A DNA stretch of 64,000 nucleotides from Pyrinomonadaceae bacterium. GTDB lineage: Bacteria > Acidobacteriota > Blastocatellia > Pyrinomonadales > Pyrinomonadaceae. Position numbers and translations under genes: made by a program. The stretch covers positions 868,001 to 932,000 of the forward strand of contig JANQRU010000004.1 of NCBI GenBank assembly GCA_028284415.1, in the 5' to 3' direction. The notes under the pieces were generated by a model. It ran no database searches and was not told the origin of the DNA. It saw only the letters and a list, made by a program, of their open reading frames with translations. Below are positions 8,335 to 17,122 of this stretch, piece after piece (position 1 is the first letter of the stretch; each line of letters starts with the position of its first letter).

Positions 8335-8362
8335 AGAATGAAAATTACATCTAAGAATGAAA
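8335..8362. promoter_or_regulatory. Direct repeat pair AGAATGAAA upstream of the PQQ dehydrogenase
   Basis: AGAATGAAA occurs at 8335-8343 and 8354-8362 (19-base period). On the transcribed strand this reads TTTCATTCT twice and shares the CATTC core with the stronger pair 70 bases further upstream. It may be a secondary or degenerate operator. Confidence 0.35.
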
Positions 8363-8411
8363 CCAACTTAGCACAGAAATTATTTATTAATTCGATAAAA
8401 TAAGAGTTTGG

Positions 8412-8441
8412 TATGAATGGCAAAGTTTTTGTGATGAATGG
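8412..8441. promoter_or_regulatory. Candidate LytTR operator, 9-12-9 direct repeat
   Basis: TATGAATGG (8412-8420) and GATGAATGG (8433-8441) are separated by exactly 12 bases, a 21-base period. Read toward the PQQ dehydrogenase gene they are CCATTCATC and CCATTCATA. LytTR regulators bind pairs of roughly 9-base direct repeats spaced about two helical turns apart; the E. coli YpdB site (GGCATTTCAT repeats, from memory) is similar. A LytTR gene ends only 24 bases away. The assignment of regulator to site is inferred. Confidence 0.5.
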
Positions 8442-8464
8442 AAAAGATTTTTAGTTCAGACTAT

Positions 8465-9331
8465 TTATTTTTGATTCATTGTGAGATCGAAATTTTTGAT
8501 ATTTCCTCTTGAAACAGGAACTAGAAAATCTAATTTATCGAATTCTAATTCGTATCCCGAAGCATTGCCAGAGACATTTGCTACTTTTTTTGTATTAACA
8601 AGAAAAGTTCTGTGAGTTCGAGTTATAAATTTGTGCGGTTTCAGTTGTTTTTCCAAATCTTTGAGCGAAAGCCTTACTAAATTTTTATCAATTTCATCCT
8701 TGTTTTCCGAATAAATTTCCACATAATTTCCATCAGCTTTGGCAATGAGAAACTTATTTAAATCTAAATCAAATTTGTCACTTTTAACATGGGTTTTAAT
8801 CGGAACTGTATTGACTATATCTGTACGAACTTTATGGTGAGCTTCGTTTGCAAGTTTTGTTTCCTTAATTTCTAAGTTAGAGAATCGGTAATAATTAACA
8901 ACTGTATAAAACAAGTAAAAAACGCCTCCAATTAGCCAAGCGTGAAAAATTTCTTCAATAAAATACTTCAATGAAAAATTATAAGGATTGTCGTAGATAA
9001 TATTCCGAATAAGGAATGCCCCTATTCCCATGAAAGAAGCCGCAAAAAAAACTGTTACTGTTTCCTTAAAAAGATTCCAGTCATTTTTTAATCTCCATTT
9101 TCGGGAGAAAAAATTAAAAATATTAAAGTACAGAAAAAAGGAAAAACCACCTGTAGCAGCTTGAATAATACAAAGTGTAAGATAGTTAAATTTATGCTCG
9201 GAAAAATTTACATTAAAAGGACGGAAGATATAAACGATAATAAAAATTGCCAGAAAAACTAAAAGTGAAATTCTCGGAAGTTTTTTTGTTGGAAAGCTGT
9301 AAGGATATGTTTCAAAAAATAAGTTTTTCAT
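8465..9331 (-). CDS. Membrane-anchored LytTR-family transcriptional regulator
   Basis: 288 residues. The first half has four hydrophobic segments (about 23-42, 50-72, 88-108 and 127-146). The second half is a LytTR DNA-binding domain (about 185-285) with the usual FLIAKADGNYVEIY, KPHKFITRTHRTFLVNTKKV and PVSRGNIKNF motifs. There is no receiver domain, so it probably senses something in or at the membrane and binds DNA directly. It lies just upstream of the PQQ dehydrogenase on the same strand, with candidate LytTR repeats in between. Its own start lies 42 bases downstream of the phosphatase gene stop. Confidence 0.87.
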   Translation of the reverse strand: MKNLFFETYPYSFPTKKLPRISLLVFLAIFIIVYIFRPFNVNFSEHKFNYLTLCIIQAATGGFSFFLYFNIFNFFSRKWRLKNDWNLFKETVTVFFAASFMGIGAFLIRNIIYDNPYNFSLKYFIEEIFHAWLIGGVFYLFYTVVNYYRFSNLEIKETKLANEAHHKVRTDIVNTVPIKTHVKSDKFDLDLNKFLIAKADGNYVEIYSENKDEIDKNLVRLSLKDLEKQLKPHKFITRTHRTFLVNTKKVANVSGNASGYELEFDKLDFLVPVSRGNIKNFDLTMNQK

Positions 9332-9373
9332 AGATCATAAAACCTTGATTTTAGAAAAATATGTCCTCTTTTT

Positions 9374-9862
9374 TTATTTGTCTGTAAATTTTTCCGCGAA
9401 CTTGTAAGCCCATTCTATTTGCTCATGAGTATCAGGAACAGGGAAACCTCTGGCATCTGAAATTTGTGAAAAAGCATCGTCAACGTCAACTCCTTTTAAG
9501 ACCAACAAACAACAAGCAATTAGCGAAGAGCGTCCGATCCCTGCAAAACAATGGCACGCAATTTTTTTATTTACTTCATAATAAGCTGAAAGTTTTTGAA
9601 CAAATTTATAAACGTCTTCAAAAGACTCCGGAATACTTCGGTCAATTATTGGAAAATTCAAGTAAGTAATTAAATTTGCTTTGCAATAAAATTCTTCTTT
9701 TTCCAATTCGAGCCTTTCAATTTCATGATCTTCAAGCATCGAAACAAGCACATCAACACCTTGTTCTTTCAAAGAAAAAATCTGACTCTCAAGAAGTCTT
9801 CCTCCATCAGGTCTTGGCATCGTCGCCAATTTTTCATTTGTCCAATAAATTTCTGCTTGCAT
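9374..9862 (-). CDS. Dual-specificity/tyrosine phosphatase-like protein
   Basis: 162 residues. The active-site loop HCFAGIGRSS gives the Cys-X5-Arg signature (Cys105, Arg111). Asp74 in PIIDRSIPES is placed like the general acid of this family. The fold resembles small bacterial DSP/CDKN3-type phosphatases. Its substrate is unknown; phosphotyrosine proteins or small phosphorylated molecules are both possible. It starts two bases past the purM stop and probably belongs to the NAT-purM-phosphatase transcript. Confidence 0.85.
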   Translation of the reverse strand: MQAEIYWTNEKLATMPRPDGGRLLESQIFSLKEQGVDVLVSMLEDHEIERLELEKEEFYCKANLITYLNFPIIDRSIPESFEDVYKFVQKLSAYYEVNKKIACHCFAGIGRSSLIACCLLVLKGVDVDDAFSQISDARGFPVPDTHEQIEWAYKFAEKFTDK

Positions 9863-9863
9863 A

Positions 9864-10901
9864 TTAAACTATTGAAACTTCTCGTTTTCCTTCAATAATT
9901 TTCCCTATTTCAAAACATTTGTCGCCTAAATTTTCGATGTGTGAAATTATTTGATCTTTATCATTTTCAGAACAAATAATCGTCATTCCAACTCCCATAT
10001 TAAAAGTGCGGAACATTTCCTTATCTTCGACGTTTCCAAGTTTTTGCATTAAGCCGAAAACGGGAAGTTCGTTCCAGGTTCCGCGTTTGATTTCGACAGC
10101 AGTATTTTCGGGTAAAACTCGCGGGATGTTTTCTAGTAATCCACCGCCAGTGATATGTGCGAGTCCTTTTATAACATCTTTAACTAATAAATCTTTTAAT
10201 ATCGGCAAGTAGCTTCTGTGCGGTGTAAGTAGAGTCTTTCCAACAGTTTCCCCGTTTAATTCTTCGGGTTTATCATCAACTGAAAAACCACCGATTTCGA
10301 AAAATAATTTCCTCGCTAGTGAATAACCATTTGTATGCAAACCCGTCGAAGGCAATCCTAAAATGACATCACCCGATTCGATATTTTCGCCTGTAATAAC
10401 TTTTGATTTATCAACAACTCCAACAATAAAACCTGCCAAATCGTATTCGCCGTCAGCATAAAATCCGGGCATTTCGGCTGTTTCACCGCCAAGCAAAACG
10501 CATCCGTTTTCTTTGCAAGCGATTGCCAACCCCTCTACAACCGAAGCAGTTACATCTGCCGAAAGTTTTCCCGTGGCAAAATAATCTAGAAAGAAAAGCG
10601 GTTTTGCACCTTGAACCAAAATATCGCCGACGCAATGATTTACGAGGTCTTGTCCGATTGTATTGTGAACATCAGTTTCAAACGCAAGTTTTAGTTTTGT
10701 CCCAACGCCGTCAGCGGAAGAAACTAGAATTGGATCAGACATTTCGGGAAATTTTGCGTCGAACATTCCGCCGAAACTGCCTATATTTGTTAAAGTTCGC
10801 TCGTTAAAAGTAGATTTTGCAAATCCGCTAATCTTTTTAACTGCTTCATTTGCGGTGTCTATTGAAACACCTGCGTCGGAATAAGAAACTGGTTTTGTCA
10901 T
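9864..10901 (-). CDS. purM: Phosphoribosylformylglycinamidine cyclo-ligase (AIR synthetase)
   Basis: 345 residues, full length. It closes FGAM into AIR using ATP, the fifth step of purine synthesis. Recognisable PurM features are SYSDAGVSIDTANEAV at the N terminus, SSADGVGTKLKLAF (substrate and ATP loop), DLVNHCVGDILVQGAKPLFF, and GGETAEMPGFY plus AHITGGGLLENIPR toward the C terminus. It lies in a minus-strand group with a phosphatase directly downstream and NAT upstream, not with other pur genes. Confidence 0.97.
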   Translation of the reverse strand: MTKPVSYSDAGVSIDTANEAVKKISGFAKSTFNERTLTNIGSFGGMFDAKFPEMSDPILVSSADGVGTKLKLAFETDVHNTIGQDLVNHCVGDILVQGAKPLFFLDYFATGKLSADVTASVVEGLAIACKENGCVLLGGETAEMPGFYADGEYDLAGFIVGVVDKSKVITGENIESGDVILGLPSTGLHTNGYSLARKLFFEIGGFSVDDKPEELNGETVGKTLLTPHRSYLPILKDLLVKDVIKGLAHITGGGLLENIPRVLPENTAVEIKRGTWNELPVFGLMQKLGNVEDKEMFRTFNMGVGMTIICSENDKDQIISHIENLGDKCFEIGKIIEGKREVSIV

Positions 10902-10955
10902 AATTATTTAGAGATTATAAACCGCTTATAAATTTTGACCAAAGGTTAAAATTAT

Positions 10956-11711
10956 TTATAGTTCAATGCCGAATTCTTTTTTCAAAATTTTGTTGAATTC
11001 TTCTTCGGAATTTACGTCAATTTCCGTCTTTTTGCCGTTTAAAGTCGTGATAAATTTCTTATCGGTCAAACTTTTTCTACCATCTTCCGTCATAACCGAA
11101 CAAACTTTTCCTTTTGTAAAATGTGAGTTTGTCGAGGTTTGATGGTAACTACACATTCCCGCAAACTCTTGCAGGTTGCGTTTTAGATTTTTGAAAATAT
11201 ATTCGCTGTCCCATTCATTCTCAGATTTTTTTACAACTTCCAAATATTCATCATCAAATTTTCTAATCAAAAATGTCCCATTTGCATCTTCTTGTTCAAT
11301 ATCTAAAACGAATTTGATAGGTTCAGCCGTAAAATCTCCAAAACCAACATCAACGAGATATTCTTGTCCGCCAAGTTTTGTCAAAATAGCTAAATGGTCA
11401 TATTCTTCGCCAAATTTTCTATCTTCAATGTGAACTCTTGCAGAGAGCATTTGGCTTTCAAACCCTATTTGATTTAGTAATTTATAAAAAAGCCCATTTA
11501 ATTCATAGCAAAATCCCCCACGTTTATTTTCTATAATCTTTGTATAAAAATCGTTGGCATTGAGGTTGATTGGATTTTTTAGGTGAATGTCTAAATTCTC
11601 AAATGGAATGCTTAATAAGTGATGTTTTTGTAATAACTTAAGATTTTTTAGATTCGGTGCAAGATCAGTATCTTTTATCTCGATTCTTTCCAAATACTTA
11701 TTTATATTCAT
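10956..11711 (-). CDS. nat: Arylamine N-acetyltransferase
   Basis: 251 residues, normal for bacterial NATs. The catalytic triad is visible as Cys68 (RGGFCYELN), His106 (YDHLAIL) and Asp121 (LVDVGFGD). The enzyme moves an acetyl group from acetyl-CoA to arylamines or hydrazines; some relatives act in amide-forming biosynthesis. The N-terminal SIPFENLDIHL motif is also typical. It is the first gene of the minus-strand group with purM and the phosphatase. The native substrate cannot be told from sequence. Confidence 0.93.
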   Translation of the reverse strand: MNINKYLERIEIKDTDLAPNLKNLKLLQKHHLLSIPFENLDIHLKNPINLNANDFYTKIIENKRGGFCYELNGLFYKLLNQIGFESQMLSARVHIEDRKFGEEYDHLAILTKLGGQEYLVDVGFGDFTAEPIKFVLDIEQEDANGTFLIRKFDDEYLEVVKKSENEWDSEYIFKNLKRNLQEFAGMCSYHQTSTNSHFTKGKVCSVMTEDGRKSLTDKKFITTLNGKKTEIDVNSEEEFNKILKKEFGIEL

Positions 11712-11759
11712 AATTGTAAAAGATTATACTTGAAATGTTTTTTGCCGAACAAAACTATA

Positions 11760-11789
11760 TTGACTAAAATCACCTGTGGCGTTTAGCAT
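11760..11789 (+). promoter_or_regulatory. Weak candidate promoter for the 11808 gene
   Basis: TTGACT (11760-11765) and TAGCAT (11784-11789) are separated by 18 bases, followed by GAGG close to the ATG at 11808. The -10 match is poor. It is the best sigma-70-like pair in this short divergent gap. Confidence 0.3.
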
Positions 11790-11807
11790 TTTGAAAGAGG
11801 AAAATTT

Positions 11808-12191
11808 ATGAGTTTTACTTTAATTGATGAGAGTTCAGAAAACTTTGAGTTTCGCTCGAACGTATGGAATTGGAAAGCGACGCTTGAGATCATCAAATCT
11901 TTTGATGTAATAAGCGAAGGAAAAATACGGCAGATGAGCAGTAATGCAACCGGCGTTTCGGTTACAAATGAAGAAGCTAAGATAGTTGGTGAGAAAATTC
12001 GCCAGAATATTTTGCCAAAATTAGAGCCAAATAAACGTATGTTTGCTGATCTAAGTATTACGGATAAGCCTGATGATGGCACAATCTACAAAGATGAAGA
12101 TGAGCAATGGAAAAATTACAGCGTAAATTACAACTATTTGGAGGAATTTTCCGAATTCTGTCTTAAATCTAAAGGTTTTCAGGTCTTTTAA
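11808..12191 (+). CDS. Hypothetical protein
   Basis: 127 residues, not recognised. Mixed alpha/beta composition with several acidic and aromatic residues (SSENFEFRSNVWNWKATLEI), and no signal peptide or membrane segment. A GAGG ribosome-binding site is well placed before the ATG. It ends 11 bases before the DUF445 gene on the same strand, so the two are probably co-transcribed. It is the first plus-strand gene after a long minus-strand block. Confidence 0.65.
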   Translation: MSFTLIDESSENFEFRSNVWNWKATLEIIKSFDVISEGKIRQMSSNATGVSVTNEEAKIVGEKIRQNILPKLEPNKRMFADLSITDKPDDGTIYKDEDEQWKNYSVNYNYLEEFSEFCLKSKGFQVF

Positions 12192-12202
12192 AAGTTTTAT
12201 AA

Positions 12203-13810
12203 ATGAATTTTCAAGAAACTTTATTTAATGAGCTTCCATATATGCTTCTCCTCATATTCATAGCCACTTTTCACGGCTATGGAGCAGCTTGGTTAGCAGT
12301 GAGAATGCTTTTCCGCCCACGGCGTCCTGTCAAATTATTAGGAATTACAGTTTTTCCGCAAGGAATGATTCCAAGACACAGGTCACGCATGGCAAATGCT
12401 ATCGGAAAAGCTGTCGGCGATGAATTAGTTTCACAAGAAACTGTTTTAGATGAATTATTTGAAAAAAAATTCCTACAAACAAGAATCCAGAAATTAGTAA
12501 ATTCCTACACAGATGAATTAGTTACAACAAATTATCCTTCTTTAATAGAATCTCTTCCTGAAAATTTACGTCAACCGATTTTGGATTCGATTGAATCTTT
12601 AGAAGAGAGAATAGGTAAGTATGTAGAAGGCGTAGTTCAAAGTGAAGAAACCGTAGATTCAGTCCAAGGCTTTGTCGAGCGAAGAGTTGATGAAGTTTTA
12701 TCACAGACAGTTTCAGAAGCATTTACTGACGAAACATATAATAAAATTTTAAACTTTGCCGAAACACGAGCGAGGACAATTGTTCGAGAACCTGCTTTAG
12801 AGAAAAAGATCAAAAAATTTATTAGTAAAAGAGTTGATGATTTAGCAAACACAGAAACTCCTCTAGCAGAAATGTTTACGGATAATGCTATTTCCCTATT
12901 AAAAGAAAAAGCAGTCGAGCAAATAGAACCGATAGTCCGTCAATTAGCTGATCTTGCAACTGAAGATCGCACCAAAAACCAAATAAGCTCTTTAATAAAA
13001 AAAGAAGTCCATAATTACTACGAAAATCTTCCTTTCATAAAAAAGATATTTGTCTCGCGCGAAAATTTATTAAAAGAAGTAGATGATTTAGTCGAGGAAA
13101 GTTTGCCGAAACGAATAGAAGAAACTCTTCAAGGGGATTTTTTCGCTGAGGAAGCAGAGGGTTTTATTAGTAAAACTATTGATAACACTCTCCAAAAACC
13201 TCTGCCCGCATTGATCGGACAGATTGCTCCTGAAAAACTTGAAAACATAAAGAGTCAATTAACAAAAAGTATTCTATCCGTTTTACAAAGCGATGAAATG
13301 CAAAATTCTATTTCGGCTTATTTAACAGATTCTCTAGAAAATTTCCGTCCACAAAAAATGCGGGATATTATATATTCAATTCATCCCGAAGCTTCAATAC
13401 AAATAAAAGAAACCCTTTCCAAGGGTTTAGTTACAGTTCTTAAAAACCAGGAAACAACTGAAATAATCCACTCAGTCTTATCAAAACAAATCCAATCCTT
13501 ATTACATACCCCTATTGGAAAACTCTCTGACCATATTGCTGAAGAAAAGGTTAGAAGTGCCGGAGAATCCTTAACCGAAACTATTATTGTAGCTGCCAGA
13601 CAGAAATTACCTGAAGCGATTAAAGAATTTGATATCGGTGGTGTTGTTAAGGATAAGGTAAACAACTATCCAGCAGAAAAACTCGAAGCTTTAGTTTTAT
13701 CCGTAGCAAAAGAACATTTAAGAACGATTGAATTATTCGGGGCTTTTTTAGGATTAATACTAGGATTAGGTCAAGCAGCTTTTCACTTATATACATCTTA
13801 CAACTGGTAA
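12203..13810 (+). CDS. DUF445 family membrane protein
   Basis: 535 residues. An N-terminal membrane segment (about 10-32) leads into the DUF445 signature (GYGAAWLAVRMLFRPRRPVKLLG then TVFPQGMIPRHRSRMANAIGKAVG). A long, highly charged helical region of repeated amphipathic units follows, and a second membrane segment lies near the C terminus (about 511-530). This topology is typical of the family (YheB/YjiN-like). The function is not established; an envelope-associated helical rod is inferred. It ends a small plus-strand unit with the 11808 gene. Confidence 0.8.
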   Translation: MNFQETLFNELPYMLLLIFIATFHGYGAAWLAVRMLFRPRRPVKLLGITVFPQGMIPRHRSRMANAIGKAVGDELVSQETVLDELFEKKFLQTRIQKLVNSYTDELVTTNYPSLIESLPENLRQPILDSIESLEERIGKYVEGVVQSEETVDSVQGFVERRVDEVLSQTVSEAFTDETYNKILNFAETRARTIVREPALEKKIKKFISKRVDDLANTETPLAEMFTDNAISLLKEKAVEQIEPIVRQLADLATEDRTKNQISSLIKKEVHNYYENLPFIKKIFVSRENLLKEVDDLVEESLPKRIEETLQGDFFAEEAEGFISKTIDNTLQKPLPALIGQIAPEKLENIKSQLTKSILSVLQSDEMQNSISAYLTDSLENFRPQKMRDIIYSIHPEASIQIKETLSKGLVTVLKNQETTEIIHSVLSKQIQSLLHTPIGKLSDHIAEEKVRSAGESLTETIIVAARQKLPEAIKEFDIGGVVKDKVNNYPAEKLEALVLSVAKEHLRTIELFGAFLGLILGLGQAAFHLYTSYNW

Positions 13811-13852
13811 GATTCTGTTTGAAAAATAATAAATCAAAGAAACTTAACAAAA

Positions 13853-13948
13853 ACAGAACGCAGATTTCACGGATTAGGCGAATGTTCGCGGATTTGTTCT
13901 GAAAAAAATATCTGTGAGAATCCGTGTAATCTGCGTTATCCGTGTTCT
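13853..13948. repeat. Dispersed inverted-repeat element (copy 1)
   Basis: The left arm (from 13853) reads ACAGAACGCAGATTTCACGG. The right arm reads AATCCGTGTAATCTGCGT, then TATCCGTGTTCT ending at 13948, which is roughly its inverse complement. A related element sits at 61381-61456. This resembles the widespread 'acgcagatt...atccgtgttct' intergenic repeats known from several phyla (from memory). It occupies part of a 338-base gap (13811-14148). The rest of the gap holds nothing I can name beyond the ribosome-binding site of the next gene. Confidence 0.6.
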
Positions 13949-14148
13949 ATATATCTGATTTATTCTTATTTCTTGAGTTTTCAAATAGCTTCTGAGAGAA
14001 ATACTCTAATGAATAACTTTTTACCCCTTTAAACTCCTACGAACAGCCAAATTGTAAAAAAAGTTAAATTTTGCTGAACTTTCTTGAATAAAAAAGCGTT
14101 TTGAAAAATGGTTGTAATTTTAAACAACAGGAGAATTTGGAGGAATAA

Positions 14149-14850
14149 ATGAAAAAAATTGGCTTAATCATATTTATATCAGCTCTTGTCGTAGGCGTAA
14201 TACTTGCAAATGTTTTCTCTTTTGGCGGTTTTTCAATTAAATCGCCTATTTCCATATCATTCGGAAAAGTAAAAGGGTCAGGCAATTATGTAACTGAGAC
14301 AAGGGAAGTTAGAGAATTTAGTAAAGTAAAAGTTGGTGGAGTATTTAAGGTTGAAATAATTGCCCAAAAAGACTTTGATGTAAAAATAGAGGCAGATGAC
14401 AATATAATTCCACTTATCAAAACTAGAGTACGCGGTAATACGTTAAAAATAGAACGTAGGAAAAGATTTTCCAGTAAAAACCCTGTAATAATCAAAATAT
14501 CCGCTCCAAACATTGAAGAGTTAGATATTTCGGGTGTAGCAAACACTAAAATTGAAAACTTGAATAATGAATCACTCAAAGTTGAGAGTAGCGGTGCATC
14601 CAGTGTTAAAGTTGCAGGAAATACACAGAATCTAAAAGTAGATATGAGTGGTGCAAGCCGTGTCAATACAGTTGATCTGAATTCAACAAATGCAAAGGTT
14701 GAGGGAAGTGGAGCCAGTAACATTAAATTGAATGTTGCTGAAAAATTAGACGTTAATCTTTCTGGAGCGAGTAACGCAAAATATAAAGGTTCACCAAATA
14801 CGATCAATAAAAGAACTTCCGGTGCAAGCAATATAAAAGAGATCAAATAA
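14149..14850 (+). CDS. DUF2807 (GIN domain) secreted or anchored protein
   Basis: 233 residues with one N-terminal hydrophobic segment (about 5-27), either a signal peptide or an anchor. The rest is a DUF2807/GIN beta-helix-like domain: VREFSKVKVGGVFKVEI at its start, then repeated short strands capped by SSGASSVK, MSGASRVN, SGASNIK and LSGASNAK about every 20-25 residues. The family is common in Bacteroidota and Acidobacteriota and has no firm function. A strong GGAGG ribosome-binding site precedes the start and a perfect terminator follows. It stands alone immediately before the dnaA region. Confidence 0.85.
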   Translation: MKKIGLIIFISALVVGVILANVFSFGGFSIKSPISISFGKVKGSGNYVTETREVREFSKVKVGGVFKVEIIAQKDFDVKIEADDNIIPLIKTRVRGNTLKIERRKRFSSKNPVIIKISAPNIEELDISGVANTKIENLNNESLKVESSGASSVKVAGNTQNLKVDMSGASRVNTVDLNSTNAKVEGSGASNIKLNVAEKLDVNLSGASNAKYKGSPNTINKRTSGASNIKEIK

Positions 14851-14871
14851 AAAGAAACTGAATCATCTGGT

Positions 14872-14912
14872 AAAAAAGAACGACTGAATAAAACTTCAGT
14901 CGTTCTTTTTTT
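14872..14912 (+). terminator. Rho-independent terminator after the DUF2807 gene
   Basis: A perfect 14-base stem, AAAGAACGACTGAA (14875-14888) with TTCAGTCGTTCTTT (14895-14908), a six-base loop and a T tract. The A tract before the stem lets it work on the opposite strand too. It isolates dnaA from the upstream gene. Confidence 0.9.
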
Positions 14913-15058
14913 GTAAAAAACAAAGATTTTGAAATCTACACAGAAGCTTATTTACAGAAAAAATTTGAGAATGAGAGTATTTTCTACAACCGAAAAAACC
15001 TCTCAAGTTCCTGTCTTATAAAGGCTTTTTGAGTTTAAAAAATGTTTATTTTAAAACC

Positions 15059-15370
15059 TGTGGATAACTACTTGCATTTCTTCAAATTATCTGATAATCT
15101 TTGTCCGTTTCAGTAGTTAAAAAACCTTGTAAGTTATTGAAAATAAAACACTTAAAGTTTTACTTTAACTTTTAAGCACTTTTCCACAAACCTGTGGAAA
15201 ACTCTGTGGAAAACTTTTGTAAATTGCTTTAATAAATCCTCGAAAGTTACCAAAACAGAACAACTTAAAACGTTTGCATTTAATAAGTTCTTTAGACGTT
15301 TTAGAACTATTCCCCCAAGAGCCACCTGCTTAAAAGTTCGAAATACATATAAAGAAGAGTTTGTGGAGAA
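15059..15370. other. Upstream DnaA-box cluster in the dnaA leader
   Basis: In the 464-base gene-free stretch 14913-15376 there is a consensus TGTGGATAA at 15059-15067. TTTTCCACA lies at 15180-15188, TGTGGAAAA at 15193-15201 and again at 15205-15213, and a variant TGTGGAGAA at 15362-15370 overlaps the dnaA ribosome-binding site. An 8-base inverted repeat TAAAACGT/ACGTTTTA spans 15266-15303. The boxes fit autoregulation of dnaA and a second half of a bipartite origin. No convincing -35/-10 pair was found. Confidence 0.75.
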
Positions 15371-15376
15371 TATCTA

Positions 15377-16831
15377 ATGGAATCGTCAAGAGAAAATAAA
15401 AATGTTTGGGATAACATTCTTCAATCAGTAGAAAAACGTCTTAATCGTCAAATATTTGATGCATGGTTTCTCCCAATACAATTTGAAGGATTTGATGAAA
15501 ATGAAAAAGTCTTAAAGTTAAAAGCAAGCCAAATCAACCGCGATTGGATAAACACAAACTATTCAGACCTAATCTCACAAACTTTAACGGAACTTGATCT
15601 AAACCACTATCGCCTCGCGTGGGAAGTAGAGGAATCCGATATGGAAGAAGAAGATTATCCGGATGATATGCTCGGGCTTTTCGAAAGTACAGAAAGTAAA
15701 AATGAAGAGACAAGTCAGCAAAAGGAATTAGATTTTCTTGAAAATTCAAAACCTAATCCCGTTCCGCAAAAAAACAAATCAACACATTTTGTAGATATTG
15801 AACCAATAGAAAACTCCCTTAATAGCAAATATACATTTGATAAATTCGTCGTCGGTTCATGTAATCAATTTGCACATGCAGCAGCTGAAGCAGTTGCAGA
15901 AGCACCCGGTAAAACTTACAACCCAATGTTTATATATGGTGGCGTTGGTCTTGGGAAAACACATTTGATGCACGCAACAGGTCATGCTATCAGACAAAGA
16001 AATCGTCATCTAAGAGTTGCATACATTTCCGCAGAGAAATTTATGAACGAACTAATTAATGCAATTCGCTATGACAAAACCCAGACTTTCCGCGAAAAAT
16101 ATCGTTCGATAGATGTACTTTTAATGGACGATGTTCAATTTATGGCTGGAAAGGAAAGAACACAGGAAGAATTTTTCCACACGTTTAATGCTTTACATAA
16201 TGAACAAAAACAGATTGTTATAACCTCTGATTGCCCACCGAGGGAAATTCCTACATTAGAAGAAAGACTTCATTCACGATTTGAATGGGGACTGATCGCA
16301 GACATTGAACCACCGGATTTAGAAACCAAAGTTGCAATTCTCAAAAGAAAAGCAGATATGGATGGTGTTGATCTGCCAGATGAAATTGCATTTTTTATTG
16401 CGAGCAAAGTTAAAAGTAACATACGTGAGTTGGAAGGTTCGCTTGTCAGACTTGTTGCAATTTCTTCACTGCGCGGTTTACCAATTTCCAAAATGCTGGC
16501 TCAGGATGCACTTAAAAATATTATTGATAGTGAGCAACCTGAAGGCGTAACAATGGATAAAATTATTGAGACTGTTGCGGATGAATATGACCTCTCAATT
16601 GATGAGATAAAATCCAAAAATAATTCACGACAAATTGCCGTTCCAAGACAGGTTGCAATGTATCTCTGCAAGCGCCTGACCGACCATAGTTTTCCACAAA
16701 TCGGAAAAGCCTTTGGAGGCAAACATCACACGACTGTTATACACTCAGTTGACAAGATTGAGAACCTAATTAAGGAAGATAGAAATTTCCACAGGGTTGT
16801 GAGTGAACTTATAGATAATCTTTGCAGTTAA
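15377..16831 (+). CDS. dnaA: Chromosomal replication initiator DnaA
   Basis: 484 residues with all four domains. Domain I is about 1-85 (VWDNILQSVEKRLNRQIFDAW). A short acidic domain II linker follows (about 86-148). AAA+ domain III has Walker A GGVGLGKTH (188-196), Walker B LLMDDVQFM and a sensor at TSDCPP. The C-terminal DNA-binding domain IV carries the family signature (KRLTDHSFPQIGKAFGGKHH then TTVIHSV). It binds DnaA boxes and melts the origin. GTGGAG with an eight-base spacing precedes the ATG. DnaA-box clusters lie on both sides of the gene, the downstream one next to trio motifs. Confidence 0.99.
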   Translation: MESSRENKNVWDNILQSVEKRLNRQIFDAWFLPIQFEGFDENEKVLKLKASQINRDWINTNYSDLISQTLTELDLNHYRLAWEVEESDMEEEDYPDDMLGLFESTESKNEETSQQKELDFLENSKPNPVPQKNKSTHFVDIEPIENSLNSKYTFDKFVVGSCNQFAHAAAEAVAEAPGKTYNPMFIYGGVGLGKTHLMHATGHAIRQRNRHLRVAYISAEKFMNELINAIRYDKTQTFREKYRSIDVLLMDDVQFMAGKERTQEEFFHTFNALHNEQKQIVITSDCPPREIPTLEERLHSRFEWGLIADIEPPDLETKVAILKRKADMDGVDLPDEIAFFIASKVKSNIRELEGSLVRLVAISSLRGLPISKMLAQDALKNIIDSEQPEGVTMDKIIETVADEYDLSIDEIKSKNNSRQIAVPRQVAMYLCKRLTDHSFPQIGKAFGGKHHTTVIHSVDKIENLIKEDRNFHRVVSELIDNLCS

Positions 16832-17107
16832 TTAAAATTTGTTAAACAAGAAAGCATCGAAAGATTTCCACAGATTTGGAAATCTTTTTGTTTTTTCAAA
16901 GCTATTTATTTCCAATAATTAAACAAGATTTATCCACTTTTCCACAGATTGTTGAAAACTTTATCTGTGGAAATTTAGGAAAACTTTTAAAACGTCAATT
17001 TTTTTCCACAGGTCAAAGAGTTTTCCACATATTTTCCACAGGGTTTGTGGATACGCAAGTTATTTGTATCCAATAAATTAACCGACTTATCCACTTTTCC
17101 ACAGGCA

Positions 17108-17122
17108 CTACTACTACTACTA
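17108..17122 (+). other. DnaA-trio array (five CTA repeats)
   Basis: Five uninterrupted CTA triplets begin four bases after the last DnaA box (17095-17103). On the complementary strand they read 3'-GAT-5', the trio that guides the DnaA filament onto single-stranded DNA. Their position between box and AT-rich region is as expected for an active unwinding element. Confidence 0.85.
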
